A stretch of DNA of 64,000 bases, taken from the NCBI RefSeq assembly GCF_901709675.1, contig NC_051101.1, positions 7,648,501-7,712,500 on the forward strand, given 5' to 3'. Below the pieces are notes generated by a model. That model was not told the origin of the DNA. It worked only from the letters and a program-made list of their open reading frames with translations, and made no database searches. A program made the translations under genes and the position numbers. Positions 1 through 12,599 of this stretch are shown here, piece by piece. Position 1 is the first letter of the stretch. Each line of letters opens with the position of its first letter. The DNA is from Syngnathus acus. Taxonomy: Eukaryota > Chordata > Actinopteri > Syngnathiformes > Syngnathidae.

Positions 1-940
1 ACATTGTCTCATAAGTCTCCTGGCCAAGAAAATCCATGGCAAACCAGATATATCGACACACGGAGAATAAAGCATTTACATTTTTATAAAATGTGTTCTC
101 TGCTTCTCATCTGCATCCATGTTATTGCATTTCTCTTCTACCTATTCCATCAGTTATTATCCTCTATGCTTATTTAAAAAAACATGCTAACCTCTGGCCA
201 AAATCTCACAACCACTCAGAATGGGGAATCACATTAAATTTGCTATTTTTCAGCACTGTGTCCCTCAAAATAAAAATCTCCAACAACCTCATGCTGGCTG
301 ATTGCATCCCACTGTGTCCACCAAGACTACAGGACTAGCTGTATTGCATGACCCCAATGATCAAAACAAGACTGAACACTCAGAGGCCATGTGTGTTTGC
401 AGCGACCCACAACAAATAATTGGGTTTTCTGCAAATAACGGAGGATCTAATCCCATCAAAAAGTATGAATAGGTTAATTTGTGAATGCCCAACTGCAAAT
501 ATGTGGAGGTCCCAATCTCCTGTTGCATAACAAGACTGTTTGGCAGTATAAGGCATTCAAATCCAGCAGCTTCATACTTCCATTGTAAATACTTCAAGAC
601 TAAGCTGCCCTACAGGTTAAATAAAAGTATTAGCTTGGGACCTCCTTTAAATTCTGGTCACCAACCTGAGCACATGCTCCACTGGGATGGAATGTTCAGG
701 TTCCAATAAAGACGCTACAATACCAGCACAAACATGCTAAACGGTGACAGGCCTATGAGCCGAGAGTGTGGTTTCTTCCGACTGCACGGGCAGAGAGCCT
801 TGTGGCATTCAGTTAAATTACTAAAAAAAAAAAAACACATTAGCTCAATTATTCAATTATTTCAACATCCTAAAGCATAAATCTGGAAGAAAAATGAATT
901 ATCTTATTTGTATACAAATATACAGTATAATCATTTTTTA

Positions 941-1100
941 TCCATTCATTATCTGAACTGCTCATCCTTACACGTGCTTTCTGGAGCCTATCCCAGCTGA
1001 CTTTGGGCAATCGGCAGGATACATCCTGAACTGGTTGTATAAATAGAAAAACAAGCATCCAGACTCACAATCATACCTAAAGACAATTCAGAGTGCTTAA
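941..1100. repeat. Dispersed fish repeat, degraded copy
   Basis: This segment (cattatctgaactgctcatc..., then gagcctatcccagctgac...) is the same family as the better copy at 33103-33450, in the same orientation. It covers the front part of that repeat. Related pieces are at 52138-52250, 54332-54390, 55300-55760, 56286-56560, 56885-57130 and 57795-57895. I recognise the family as common in teleosts but do not assign a name. Confidence 0.6.
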
Positions 1101-3983
1101 TTTTTGATGTATTCAAATTTCAGGCTATATTTTAAACTGGAAATAAAAGAGAACAATATATATTTCCCCCCCATTAACTGAATAACTTTATAGATGTTGA
1201 TCTGCAGTACTAGAGATAAATGTAAAATATTTGTTTGCCTTGCCTACTTCTCTGTGATTGGCTCCACTTGCATTACACGCCACCAAGTTTTCATGACCAA
1301 ATGACCCAATAGGCAGCACACAGTGTCTGCCTGCTGATGAAGCCATTGCTGTTGATTATAACATTTCAGATTTTCCAAGATTACAGCCCCACTTTATACA
1401 ACCTACTTCCAGATTCTGACTCAAGTTTAAAAAAAATAACCACCCAGCCACGAGAAGATATCAGTAAACAAGGCTTGGATTTTTGTTTTACTTATGTGTA
1501 AACTTCATCTGGCAACAAAACTGTTCCGTGAAGTATGAAAGGAAACTGAATTAATGATCTGATATATAGAGACAGTTTGGAGTATTCAATCATATAACAA
1601 ATTGATTGCAAATTATTCATCAAATACACACTCAGCCAGCATGAAATTAATGCAAGTTATTTTGTATGCATGTTGTGTGGTCAACGTTTGCACATCAAGG
1701 TGTATAATTCGTGGGCCAGGTTGTAAGTGTCTTATTCTATGTCTGCCCTCTGGACCCACAGGTCACGTGTTTACCTTTTTTGACCAAGCTGTACAAGATC
1801 ACAGTGCACAGAAATGGCTTAGTTGATGTGTAGCTGGCACATAAGTAAATGGTGAGCTTCAGTGTCACACACTTGCTTTGTGTATTACTCAGTTCCCATT
1901 TGTCAGCCTTATTGGACATTGGATTCAAGACTATACAAACCCAAAAAATGCCAGTTGCTTCCTCAATGTGAAATTACAGCTGAGGGAAAAAAATCCACTT
2001 ACTCATTAAGCTCTGCAGACGGTGACGCTCAATCTTCTGGTTTGGTTGGATGGTCTTTAATCTCATCTGAAAATGTATAGTAGAGATGGGCAACTTAAAT
2101 GATGTAGGGGGCTGCAACTTTTCCTCATCACAATTTGGGGGGCTACATACGACTTTACACTTCAAAAATAACCACCAACTGTGTTGTTTTTCCCTTGTTT
2201 AAAGATCTCCTATTCAAAGATGGCAAACACTAAGATTAAAAACAATAACTCGTTTGTACGTGTTCACAAAAATTGACTGAATCAAAGATTTTAATATGAT
2301 ATACTACAGTATGTTTGTCCTGCATTTTATTTAAAATCCCAACAACAGACTGGCATACTTACCTGCGTGCAGTTTAGAACAGTAAAGTTCTTACCTGATG
2401 CGTACCACCATACTTGCTGCTGGATTGGTATTCCACAAATGTGGAGACAAACGTGGGGGTGCTTAGAATACATTATCGAAGAGTACTTTTGACTTTTGCC
2501 CTCTGAACTGATGAAAAGTCACAAAAATGACAATGGCTTGGTAAAAAGCTATACAGGACAAATGATGAGGCAAGCTAAGGAGAACCTGTGAAATGGTAAA
2601 CAAGCTCCTTGTGTTTGCCTTTCTAATGGTAATACAAACCTTTTTCATCACCATATACATAGTACATGTATAAACATACTCATCACATTTGAAGAAAAAA
2701 AATAACACCATTATTTCTTTAACATTGCTAAGTACTAAAATCATGATGACTGCTTGTGTCTATATATAGCTTTTTTTAATTAGAAATAAGACACATTCAC
2801 TTTGTGCTCTGAAAACTGTACATTAACAAACAGATGGCCCCAGATAAAATAAAAAAAGGCAAGTCAGGAGGTGTGGGAGGGCTCTGTGAGAAAGGCTGGC
2901 GATCGAGCAGATTAGAGGACAGGGGACAACAGCAAGGAGATCCAAGAGTAAATGGTTGTGGTATAAAAACGCACAGGTTACATTGTGATACAGAACACGC
3001 ATATAGTCCAGTATCTTGAAAAGACAGGAACGGGAAAATAAGGAGATATATCACAATAGATCTTTTCAATAATGACTCTTCCCAAGCAGAGTATGGAATA
3101 TATTTAAATGCTGAAATCCACTCTGTAGAACTCGGTCAGTAATTACAATGCTGTACATCATGACTCCAAATGAGCCTTGTGCTTTCATGTTCCTTTTGTG
3201 TATCACAACATATGATATATATTTATATATTGAGTCACATATCCATCTTGGAATTTTCAACATACATACTCCTTTCTGATACCAATGTTAAACATTTAAT
3301 GTTAGCTATCGTAAGCCTGCCTGCTTGTCTTTGACAACAAATGCCACATCATGGTTGGATAAAATGACAGACAAGATGTGAGGTACCCCCGATCTTCAAG
3401 GGTGGTAGCATTGAGGTCGAGGCCCCAGAAGACAACAAAGTTTGCAAGAATCTCAGAGAAGGCCTTTCTCCATTTGCGTACTTGATTTTGGTTTCATCCA
3501 CATTCCCCTTCACTTGTCTCTCACCACTGCCAACAGTGTCAGGGTGGAAAATAATGTCAGAGCCAAAAGGATAAAAGGTGAGTTGTGCAGGGGAAGGGAT
3601 TGCCTTGAGAAGGGTAGGAGTGGGTGCTTGGCAGCCTGTCCTCAAACTATTTCAATTTATCACCAAAAATGTATCTTGATCCAGTGCTGATTTGGAGAAA
3701 GAGCGGGTGCAACAGTGATGTAGTAACACTGAATGGAAAGAAGACATGACTAATTTGTACATTACAACCATCACATACATACTAGACAACAGGTCATCGC
3801 CTGTGTGTATGATACACAATGGAGTCACTAAATCTCCAACCAAACTGTCTTCCACGTGAGCCAGAATGGGACTCCTGGCCATATTCGGAGAGGCAGTTCA
3901 TGTCTGATGACAAGGTCCAAACATTAAATAAAACAACATACAAAGACTTCATGATACCAGTTCTTTTATGTCAATGTCCTGCA

Positions 3984-3989
3984 TTTATT
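3984..3989 (-). promoter_or_regulatory. Candidate poly(A) signal AATAAA for adgrb1
   Basis: AATAAA on the minus strand, about 120 nt beyond the stop codon. It is one of several in this AT-rich region, chosen only because it is the first at a plausible distance. A second lies at 4099-4104, three nt past the stop, which seems too close. Confidence 0.3.
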
Positions 3990-4106
3990 GTCTTTTTTAC
4001 TCTCCTTTCTCCTCACATTTGCAGTGAAGCCCCTCCAGTATATGTGACATGTTCCTTATTTGTCCAAGAGTGAAGTGAAAGGTAAGTTGAAGAAACGGTT
4101 TATTTT

Positions 4107-4301
4107 TCACACCTCCGTCTGCAGGTCCATGATATCCTGGCCTACCAAAGGAATAGTTGCACTTGTCTTCTCCCACTCCACCGTCTGCAACTCCAAAGGG
4201 GAGATCACTGCTTTTGCCGGGTCTTTTTTTCCCCAGGATGAAGGCGAGTGGGTGATTTGAACACCCTCCCATGCCCTCTTACTTGGGGTGTGCTGCTTAT
4301 C
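4107..4301 (-). CDS. adgrb1: adgrb1 final coding exon with QTEV PDZ ligand
   Basis: This 195-nt exon, in phase 0, encodes 64 residues and the stop (TGA). It begins [13 protein letters not shown], contains [18 protein letters not shown] and [13 protein letters not shown]. The QTEV C-terminus is the class I PDZ ligand of BAI receptors, used to bind MAGI-type scaffolds at synapses and junctions. [30 protein letters not shown] is the clearest B1-specific match in the window. Acceptor cattag|gat. Residues about 1231-1294. Confidence 0.97.
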   Translation of the reverse strand, partial: DKQHTPSKRAWEGVQITHSPSSWGKKDPAKAVISPLELQTVEWEKTSATIPLVGQDIMDLQTEV

Positions 4302-4498
4302 CTAATGACAGAATGAAAACACATTTGCTAATTATTATTATTGTTTCTTATTTTGATGACATGAGCCATCTTGACCTCTACAGATATTGTGGATAAGTCA
4401 AACTGATCCATGATTGCCAGTACGCAATTAATAAGCGACTTCATTTAAAAGAAACTGTGAAATGACGATTAGGCCTTTCATTTTTATTTGAGAGAACT

Positions 4499-4522
4499 AC
4501 ACACACACACACACACACACAC
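4499..4522. repeat. (AC)n microsatellite
   Basis: About eleven AC units just upstream of the final coding exon, in the intron 4302-7699. Confidence 0.95.
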
Positions 4523-7101
4523 GAGTGCCAATGATTTTAGAAACGGCACAATGCACTGAAAACACACACAATACACCTAAATCTAGATTTTACTCGCTTC
4601 GATCCTATGCGACTTTCTATCTAACGCGGTTTGGTCATGGACCTTGATATTTTTTTGTCATAAATACATTTTCAAATAGTATTTTGAATGGATGATATAA
4701 GGACCGTACGAAGCTGAATGACTAGCGCGTAAACCTGAACAATTTAAAGGCATTAGATAAAAAGAATTACATGAATAAAAGAGCTACGGCGAGGGTCCTT
4801 GTACTACACATGAATGAACTGAATGATTCAATGAATGAATGAATTGAAGATAGCTATGGCAAAGGACACTAACACAAAAGTAAAGAAATTGGTACAAAAT
4901 ACACAGGATGTATAGGTATGGGAAAAGTCATAGCAAGCAGCTTTTAAAGGAAAACTGAATCCTGGTTAACAGTGGTGGTTAATCACTGTAGCAGATAGAA
5001 CTCCTGAAACCAATTAGTCCATTCTCCCCTGCACCGATTGGTTGATTCAATTGGGTACAGGGCCCAGCAGGTGGAGATCTCCAGCATACATACAGATTAA
5101 TTCCCACAACACAAAAATCAACAGCCACAAAACACCGTGGGCTGCAACGGTAGAAATTTTGAAAAAACATTTTCCATGAATTTGAAACAATCAAATTGAA
5201 CAACATTATTTATGAGCTTGAGTGCCCAGGATTCCTACTTGTATATTCTTGGCCACAAGAGAAAGAACTTTGCAAGAACCAAGACATGTGCAAGCAAAAT
5301 TCCTTCTGACCCTCCACCTCTTCCATCTCTTTCCCTAGGCTAGTCACTATCCAATTATGCACACTAAAACCAGCAGACACTCCAACAGCTTCTTCCCTCG
5401 TATTATTAACTTCCTAAATAGTTGATTCAAAATTTAATAGTGGCACTTTTGCAAGTGTTTGCTAATTTTGAACATCCCTTTGTGACAGAATTACATTTTT
5501 GATTATTGAAGCTTCAACTCAATATATATTTGTATTATTGTTGTTGATCAATACTCCACACCATCAGACACTTTTAAGTGAAGAATCGACGTATCATAAT
5601 TACTGCACAACTAGTTACTTTAAATGGTGCAATGATTGTCTGTACTATATGTACAACTGACATTGTATTGTAATTATTATCCTTTTTTTTCTTCTACCAC
5701 TTGGTCAACATAACTCAGATTCTGATATCAGATCAAGAATTAAGGTTCTCTCATCCCACAGTCATTTTTTTTTCATGTTAAACTGAAACATTTTCAGTCT
5801 ATGGACAAAAAAAATTGTCCTCTGTGTTTCAATACATTTGGTACATTTGGTGTGTTCCTTCTTAGCATTTCAACAGAGTACATCTAGAAACACCATGCCA
5901 GCTTTTTCTACAGAATGATAGCTACACAAATCAACCAACCAGAGAGCTACACATGCTGTGTTTGTTTAAGGTACTACGTTTATTGAATGTTCCTTCTAGT
6001 CACCGTTAACCAGTTCAATTTCAGTGGCAACAGTGATTGAACTCTATCTTTTCAGTCTGAAAAAGCCCTTTCCAAGGGTTTGGAGACTTCAGGAAACAAT
6101 TATCCCCAAATGGAGAAAATTGGCTACCAGGGTGAACATCCACAGAACGACACCAACCAAAATAGCTTTTAACGTGCAACAATGACTTATCCAGGAGGTC
6201 ACAAAAGAAATCAAAGTGACATTCCAAGAACTGCAGGCCTCACTGGCCTCAATTAAGATCAGTCATTATGACTTAACCAGAAGAAAGAAAGTGGACGGGA
6301 GTATTTCAAGGGTAAAAACATTGCTGAAAAAAAAAGAAAATGCTTCTCACCATTACAGCTGGCATAAGAATAATAGTTTTTGATGAAATGAACATCTTCA
6401 AAAACCAAACAGAGCTGTATCAGACTGCTACTTTGCTGCTTCACGACCCTGACAACTTGGGAATGATGACTAAGGAGAGGCTCACAGGGGCTCAAGAATC
6501 TTTCATTGCCTGTTTCTCCCTTAGGAACGACCTTCATTTAAACGTTTTCTAAGCCCCCTCTCTTTCCATCTTTAAAACTTTTTTTGTCATTCGACTCAGC
6601 CTGACACTTGGAATTGTTTATGTTTTATTGTGTTTACTGTTTTCAATGTTATTAATTTATTGGTTTTAACTGTCTGTCTTTTCACGTCTGAGTTTCACTT
6701 TATGTGCAGCACTTAGTATGCAGCTGCGGTTTCGGTGATGCCACGTGCATCCTGGTTTGAAAAATGTTAATAGCTGTCAATGAAACACGGTGTAAACAGA
6801 AACTTTAAATTGGCCAGTACTTACGTATTGCCTGATCTGTCTATACTGTGATCCCACTAAAGTAAACAAAGAAAACAGGTGTTGTTTACCCTTAATAATC
6901 GAATTCTAAAGTGCAGGGAAGTTGACAGGATATTTTTTAAACCATGGTTGAAATTCCAATGATTTCTACTTGTATAAATAGAAACTTGATCACCCCACCC
7001 CAGGGATAATAACTCAAATAATTATAATCAAAATGCAGTCAATGTTTTGTTACAGCATGGGAACAGACAAGTTAAAATGCTAATGATAAACACAGTGTTG
7101 T

Positions 7102-7124
7102 GGGGGGGGGGGGGGGGGGGGGGG
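7102..7124. repeat. G homopolymer, 23 bp
   Basis: An uninterrupted run of 23 G on the plus strand, so C on the adgrb1 transcript. Length in the assembly is probably approximate because such runs are hard to sequence. Confidence 0.9.
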
Positions 7125-7699
7125 AAACACGGATAGACAGAACAAAAGCACAATAAGGTATGCTGTATTGTGTTGTGTAACCTAAACACTTCCTTTATAG
7201 AGGATGCAGTAGAAAAGTTTATTTTGGCAATCAGAGCTCTTCTGCATCTTACATTGACTGAATTACATCCAGTTTGAAATAATAAATTCTCTATCAAGCT
7301 TGGATTGTCTCATCTCGTCAACAATAATCTATAGCAGGACCACCAAAAGAACACTACATGGGCAAAGCTACACTCAACCATCAGGCCTGGAAGGAAGGAA
7401 AACAGCGTTAACATCCCTTTTCTCGGGAGGTTTTCTCACACGAACCTAGGTATCGTCACCATCTAATATATCCATAAAGGTTTAATTCCAAAGGAGTTTT
7501 GATTGAGGTCAGAGCTTTGTGTGGGCCTGTTAAGCTCCTCAATGCCAAACTAATTGATTAAGTTAAGATGAAAGCTAATTGGACCTAAAAGAGACAATGC
7601 CACCCAATTGTTTAATTTTGGCTTGTATTAGTTGAAACGATAACATTATTAGGTCGGTGGGGGGTGGGGAGCAGAACAGAATAAATTTAAACTGTTTAC

Positions 7700-7858
7700 A
7701 CTTATGTTGGTCTTGTCGCTGCTGGCAGAGGACACACTCCATCTTTTAGTAGCTTTGGCATCAACAGGTGGAGACTCTACAGCCATGTCTGCACTGTGAA
7801 TCTTCCTGTTCAGGTCCTGAAACATGTCCTGGTGGCGTTTCCGGGTGTGCATTATCTT
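7700..7858 (-). CDS. adgrb1: adgrb1 exon: ELMO-binding RKR region
   Basis: This exon starts [20 protein letters not shown]. In human BAI1 the RKR of this helix is needed to bind ELMO1 and activate Rac; the RKR is intact here. The 3' boundary is inferred: I used agt|gtaaac at 7700 because it is in phase 0 with the final exon. Without splicing, the frame runs to a stop at 7649, adding a short tail that lacks the PDZ ligand. The segment after NRKI is not conserved with mammals. Residues about 1178-1230. Confidence 0.85.
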
Positions 7859-8064
7859 CTACACAGGAAGATTGTACATCACGCACAAGGGAAATAGCAC
7901 AGACGGCCATCAATACCACGTTACCCTCAATGTATTAATCTCTGATCTCTCGAATAATGTTTCAAACCAAACAGTGAACAATCAATGAATGCAAACATCT
8001 ACATAATATTATACTAAAGAGACAAATCTAAGCTCTGTGTATGAATGAAAGAGACTAAAATTAC

Positions 8065-8100
8065 CTCAAAGTCAAGCTCTGCATAGCGTGATTTTCGCCT
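8065..8100 (-). CDS. adgrb1: adgrb1 exon: tail microexon (36 nt)
   Basis: This 36-nt, phase 0-0 exon encodes RRKSRYAELDFE, a fully conserved BAI tail motif. The acceptor is preceded by a C-rich tract on the transcript strand (cccccccag|agg) and the donor is gag|gtaatt. Residues about 1166-1177. Confidence 0.95.
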
Positions 8101-10343
8101 CTGGGGGGGGGAGGGAGATGATACAGACAGATTAATGACTTATAGTAAAGATATCATGTGCCACGTGAGAAGACAAATGCTTGAGTATCCTGAATACATT
8201 TCATTCTGGTGGAAAGTCAATAAGGGATTTCGGCGACTCACAGGAGAGCAGAGAATCACGAAGGGAGAAAACCAGGTTTGTCGCTGGTCATTCCAGCTCC
8301 GTTGGCAAAAGCTTACATTTAACAGATTGTGACCGAATGACCTTTAAGTCAGCTGTCACTGAATAGTGAGGGAAAACCTGACCTTCAGGCTGCCCAGTTG
8401 CTCTGGCAGCTGCTGCCTCACACGCCATTATGGGAGTGTGTTTTGCCCTGAAGTGAAAAGACACCAGCCGACAGATGTTGAGGCCACTGTGTGCGGCTCA
8501 CTGTGTTGCAACATCTTGCGACTGCAGTCAACACTAAAAACTGGGACAAAACTATCCTTTTCACCATCCAGGGTTTTCCTATGGCCAATCTGGCTTATAT
8601 TTCGGGATGCTGTTTTGTGTGCCCATGAAATAAGATGCTTTTGTGTAATCTAAAGGATCAGTCGAGCAGTGTGACCTGAGGACGTGTGAAATGTATTGAG
8701 GTGACATATGGATAAAAAACACCAACAAATCAAAGTGGATATTATGTGATGAGACGAAAGGATGTTCAACATACCAAAATTAATTAAAACTTTGACCCAT
8801 ATACATTACAAAAATCCTACTGATTTGGCTACAATTCTAGGTGTTGCTACTAAAAACAATATGTTTAATAGTAACACGGCTCATAAACAGAGGTAAATTT
8901 ACATGAACAGAAATATTACCGTTTTATCTGATTAAGGCAATAAACTGCCAGCATCTCATGATGCCACAAAACTCTGCAGAGTTCCTTTTTGTTTTCTTTA
9001 TTTTCCCTCTTGTTCTTGTCACTTGACTCAATCTGTCTTCACCAATAATATGCCACTAGAGAAAGCCTCATTATGTTGTTACAACATACCAGCAGGATCT
9101 GTGATCTCCCAGAATGCGGCGGCCATATGTTACATTCACACAATAGCAGACAACAAAATAGATGCTGTTACTTCTGAGGTATATCAATATTCAGTGGTGT
9201 ATGCCTGTACGTTATTGATTAAACTATATAAAAATGACCTATATATATTTAAACAATTATTACATAACATCAGCGCTAATGTCAATACGCCCATCTATGT
9301 GGCTTGACAATATACTGTATGCTACCATTATGGTAGCAGGCTATTATTATATGATTTATTATAATAATGATTAAATATACAATGTTTGTTTTAGTTTTAC
9401 AGTAAACTTCAACTGCGATTTGCAGTGTATGGTGGATCTGACAAGTGTCTTCCTTAGCTTTCAGGTGGTGTACCTTAATATTTGCTGTACTTTTGTTGTG
9501 TTAGATCGATGATGGAGGCGGCATAAAGTATTTTACAGTCTACTGAAGTGTGCTCATCCAGCTCAAATTCTTTCTACCTACAAATACACGTTTTAATGAA
9601 GTGACAAACATCCCGCAAGAGGTGTTCTGGGTTACATGAGCATGGAGCTCTGCAATGGATGAGTTTCTCTTTTCAAGCATATGAATACACAGCTGTCGTA
9701 TTATTGTGTGTGAAGACTGGGTAAAAGTGAATTTATCTGATGCTTATTTGAGTCATCCTCAGTTTCATACAAGTTTTACTGTATTCTTCGGAAAGGAGTT
9801 GTAAAACAACATATTTGGAATGGTATTTATTTAGCCAATGGATAGTTGTGTTTTATTTTATTTTTATTATTTCTTCAATAGATTTTGTAAACAAATGGAA
9901 GCAGGGTGGAAATGGACAATTTCATGTCAGTTTGAGGAAACAATGTTCTGATGCACTATGTTATCAATAGATATAAAATCAGTAATAAAGTGGTATCAAA
10001 TTTTGGCAATATCGCACACCTCTAAGTACTGGTATACTGTGGAACCTTACCAGTATCTTCTGATGAGTTTAACCATCAATTTCCAAATTGCTCAGATTAT
10101 TGCTGTTGTTCATTACACATCTAGTTTATTTCATTGTTTTTTTTCATCAAAGTTTATATGAGAAAAGCCATCAATACTTTTTTTTTTGGCTTTTTTGTTG
10201 AATTGTAGGTAGAATTTTGTTAGTAGCAGCACAATAAATATCTGATCCACACAGAATTATGTCTCTAATGGTAAATTGTATATTTAAATTTAAAATATAA
10301 CAGTGTACTGCTTGGATAAGAACACGGAAGTCAGCGTACTCAC
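8101..10343 (-). other. adgrb1 intron, no recognised feature
   Basis: A 2.2-kb AT-rich intron between the 36-nt and 662-nt tail exons. I see no coding remnants, RNA gene or named repeat. Confidence 0.7.
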
Positions 10344-11005
10344 CTCCAGGGAGCTTGTGGATAGAGTGGAAACAGTTTCACTCTTGGTCATCACAGCAGA
10401 GTTTCCAGATTCTGCTCCATTGCAGGTGCTGCTGTCCACTTGAGAGTCTCTTGGTAGGTTTTGACGGTTATGTGCAGGTGATTCTCTCTCTGAGCATGAC
10501 ACACTGACCTGGTCAGCAGGCAGGCTCTTCAGTCCAAATCCTAGCACTGGCTCACCGGCAACAGGGTTAGCCAGGTGGACAAGCCTTGTCTGAGGTAGCT
10601 GTTCAGCACTTATGTTATACTTGGTCGGTTGCTCTTCTTTGCCCTTGGCGGGCCTTAGGGTGCCTATGTTGTTGGTTGGTAAATGGACAAGCCCCGGGGC
10701 TTTGCCAGTGCCCTCACAACTGCTTCCTTCTCCATTCCTTTGTGGAAGCTCACCTTCTAGTTGTTTAAAGAGATCACCATCGCAGATGTAAATTGATTTG
10801 GCACCTGGCAACTCAGTGCTGATTCCTTTAGTGGTACATTTCTCTCTGCGTAGAGTCAGTGTGTGGCTATTATAGTCAGCCATGTTCTGGAGGTGGACTT
10901 TGGCCATACTGGCTGGCATGGTATTGAAGTTAGAGCCTCTTTGGAGGGTTACAGCCCCAGCAGAGGCTTTTTCCTCTCCCTGGAGGGAGGAGTGCTTCAT
11001 AGTGC
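10344..11005 (-). CDS. adgrb1: adgrb1 exon: long cytoplasmic-tail exon
   Basis: This 662-nt exon has phase 1 in and phase 0 out and encodes about 221 residues of low-complexity tail. Landmarks in order are GTMKHSSLQGEEK, NFNTMPASMAKVHL, HTLTLRREK, a CDGDLFKQLEGEL block, LRPAKGKEEQPTKYNIS, LPQTRLVHL and a serine/threonine end TLSTSSLE. The blocks align with human BAI1 (NFNSLP.., HSLTLKRDK, GDGDIFKKL, MPQTRLIHL). The long proline run of the mammalian SH3-binding region is not present here. Residues about 945-1165. Confidence 0.95.
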
Positions 11006-11255
11006 CTAGATGAGCAGAAACGAAACATGAGAACAAAACTCTCTAAAAAAAAATGTAACCGAGATTTTCCAGACAATATTTTTTAACACAAAATGTTCTG
11101 TTATAAAAGACAGAGTTTTAGTTGTGACAATATTTTAACAACACAAGAGGTTGTTTGGCCCCAAAATGTGGTTATAATAACTGTGACCACACCTCTCATC
11201 TGTTAAGTTCCAAAAGGGCAAAAATGAATCAAAGTACAAGACTAAACATATTTAC

Positions 11256-11295
11256 CTGATCTGCAAGCCATATCAACATCCTTCTCAAAGTCAGT
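11256..11295 (-). CDS. adgrb1: adgrb1 exon: tail microexon (40 nt)
   Basis: This 40-nt exon has phase 0 in and phase 1 out. It encodes TDFEKDVDMACRS, the conserved TDFEKDVDxACRS motif. Acceptor caccag|act, donor cag|gtaaat. In mammals the protein continues for about 15 more residues before the next block. Those residues are absent from the 250-bp intron that follows. Residues about 932-944. Confidence 0.93.
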
Positions 11296-12503
11296 CTGGT
11301 GACAAAATGTAAAAGGAAATATATTTTATTCCAAATATCAACAATAGATAAGACAGATAAGATGCCATAGATGGAGTTGATATGAAAAGTCCACAGATTC
11401 TTGTTCGACTGTCAGGTTTTTGTGAAATAATCTTATGCAGTATTAATGTGATCATACCCTCTAACACCCAATTGAAAGTTTGCACACCCATTTATAACTG
11501 TGAATAAGGATGTGTTCTAAATTTGTCAATCACAAATTCATGTTTAATGGGAGTTGTCACATTAGTATTTGCTACCGTTTGCAGTGTTTCTGATTAACCT
11601 CCAACAAAGTAGAGGTCTTCAAGTAGGTTTTTCATGATTTTGTTTCCTTGCTAATAGAAGATGCCTGGAGATTATGTGAAAACACCGACTGGTATTTGGG
11701 ACTATACATGTGATCCTGCAACATGACTAAAACCACAAGTTCCAGTTGGAGAAAGACAGCCCTGTGTGCTTCCCCATAGGTGTGGTGGTCTTTTTGTCAT
11801 AAGCAGTATAATTTTTGTGGCAAACATGTTCGGGGGATTCCAAGTCTGTGTTTTTCCCCCTCTGTAAGATAAGGTTTGCATCTTGCATGCTGGTATACAG
11901 TACTTGATATATTAGCAATTATTTTGTACCCTTCTCCTGACTGATATACCTTGAAAGAATCAGATCATTTGGATGATGTGGAAGCTCTCTGTGGACCTTG
12001 ACTTGTGCTAAGAGATGTTACAACGTAAATGTCAGAAAAAGTCTACTAAAATATTTAAACATTAATCAAGGTTAAACAGAGACATTTTAAATGGTGGCAA
12101 GGTGTACAGACTAAAACTGTAATATGAACAGAAGTGTGTAGACTTTTTGTATCTACTATAGATCAAATGATTGACACAGTAGACAAGCTGGCCAACTGGC
12201 AGGCAGGCAGAGGTAGGCAGGCAAGCAAATGATCAGACTGTGAAGTGACAATAGATGAGAAGACGTCAATAATAATACATTCAGCATTGTCATTTTTTTT
12301 CTTTTGTAACATTTTGAGAAAAAGCGTCTACAATTATCCCTATTTTTTAACGATAAATAAATATCTTTACGTTGATTAGAACCATGAAGATTATGTTTAA
12401 AGTTACCGAAATTCAAATAAAAATGATTACAAATTTGTCCAAACTGTATACAATGTTAGTCTTGACAGGGAGAACATGGCAGATATAAAATTCATATGCA
12501 TAC
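11296..12503 (-). other. adgrb1 intron, no recognised feature
   Basis: A 1.2-kb intron between two tail exons. It contains only a short GGCA-rich simple stretch near 12195-12230. Confidence 0.7.
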
Positions 12504-12599
12504 CACAAGCTGAGCATGTCCATTCTGGAAAGAGCCACCAGAATCCCCATTACCATCTTCCTGGCGATCTACCACACGGCATTTTACTGCTTCCTGAAC
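12504..12599 (-). CDS. adgrb1: adgrb1 exon: membrane-proximal cytoplasmic tail
   Basis: This 96-nt, phase 0-0 exon encodes [20 protein letters not shown], then [12 protein letters not shown]. The [25 protein letters not shown] stretch distinguishes BAI1 from BAI3. Acceptor aacag|gtt, donor gtg|gtatgc. Residues about 900-931. Confidence 0.95.

Larger units (their letters stand above)
1..4106 (-). other. 3' UTR of adgrb1 and/or downstream DNA
   Basis: No convincing coding sequence on either strand. Candidate poly(A) signals for the minus-strand transcript (TTTATT on the plus strand) lie at 4099-4104, almost touching the stop codon, and at 3984-3989, about 120 nt beyond it. Several weaker ones lie further out. 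Where the transcript ends cannot be decided from sequence. The stretch also holds a degraded dispersed repeat at 941-1100 and a possible hAT-like fragment near 2085-2165. Confidence 0.5.
4302..7699 (-). other. adgrb1 intron before the final exon
   Basis: Unique AT-rich sequence with no recognised exon on either strand. It holds the (AC)n at 4499-4522 and the G-homopolymer at 7102-7124. The short open frames here show no family resemblance. Confidence 0.7.

Noticed and set aside
2085-2165. A hAT-like fragment (gagatgggcaacttaaatga...)
   Set aside because: The phrase resembles a fish hAT terminus, but I found no second terminus or duplication, so it is not listed as an element.
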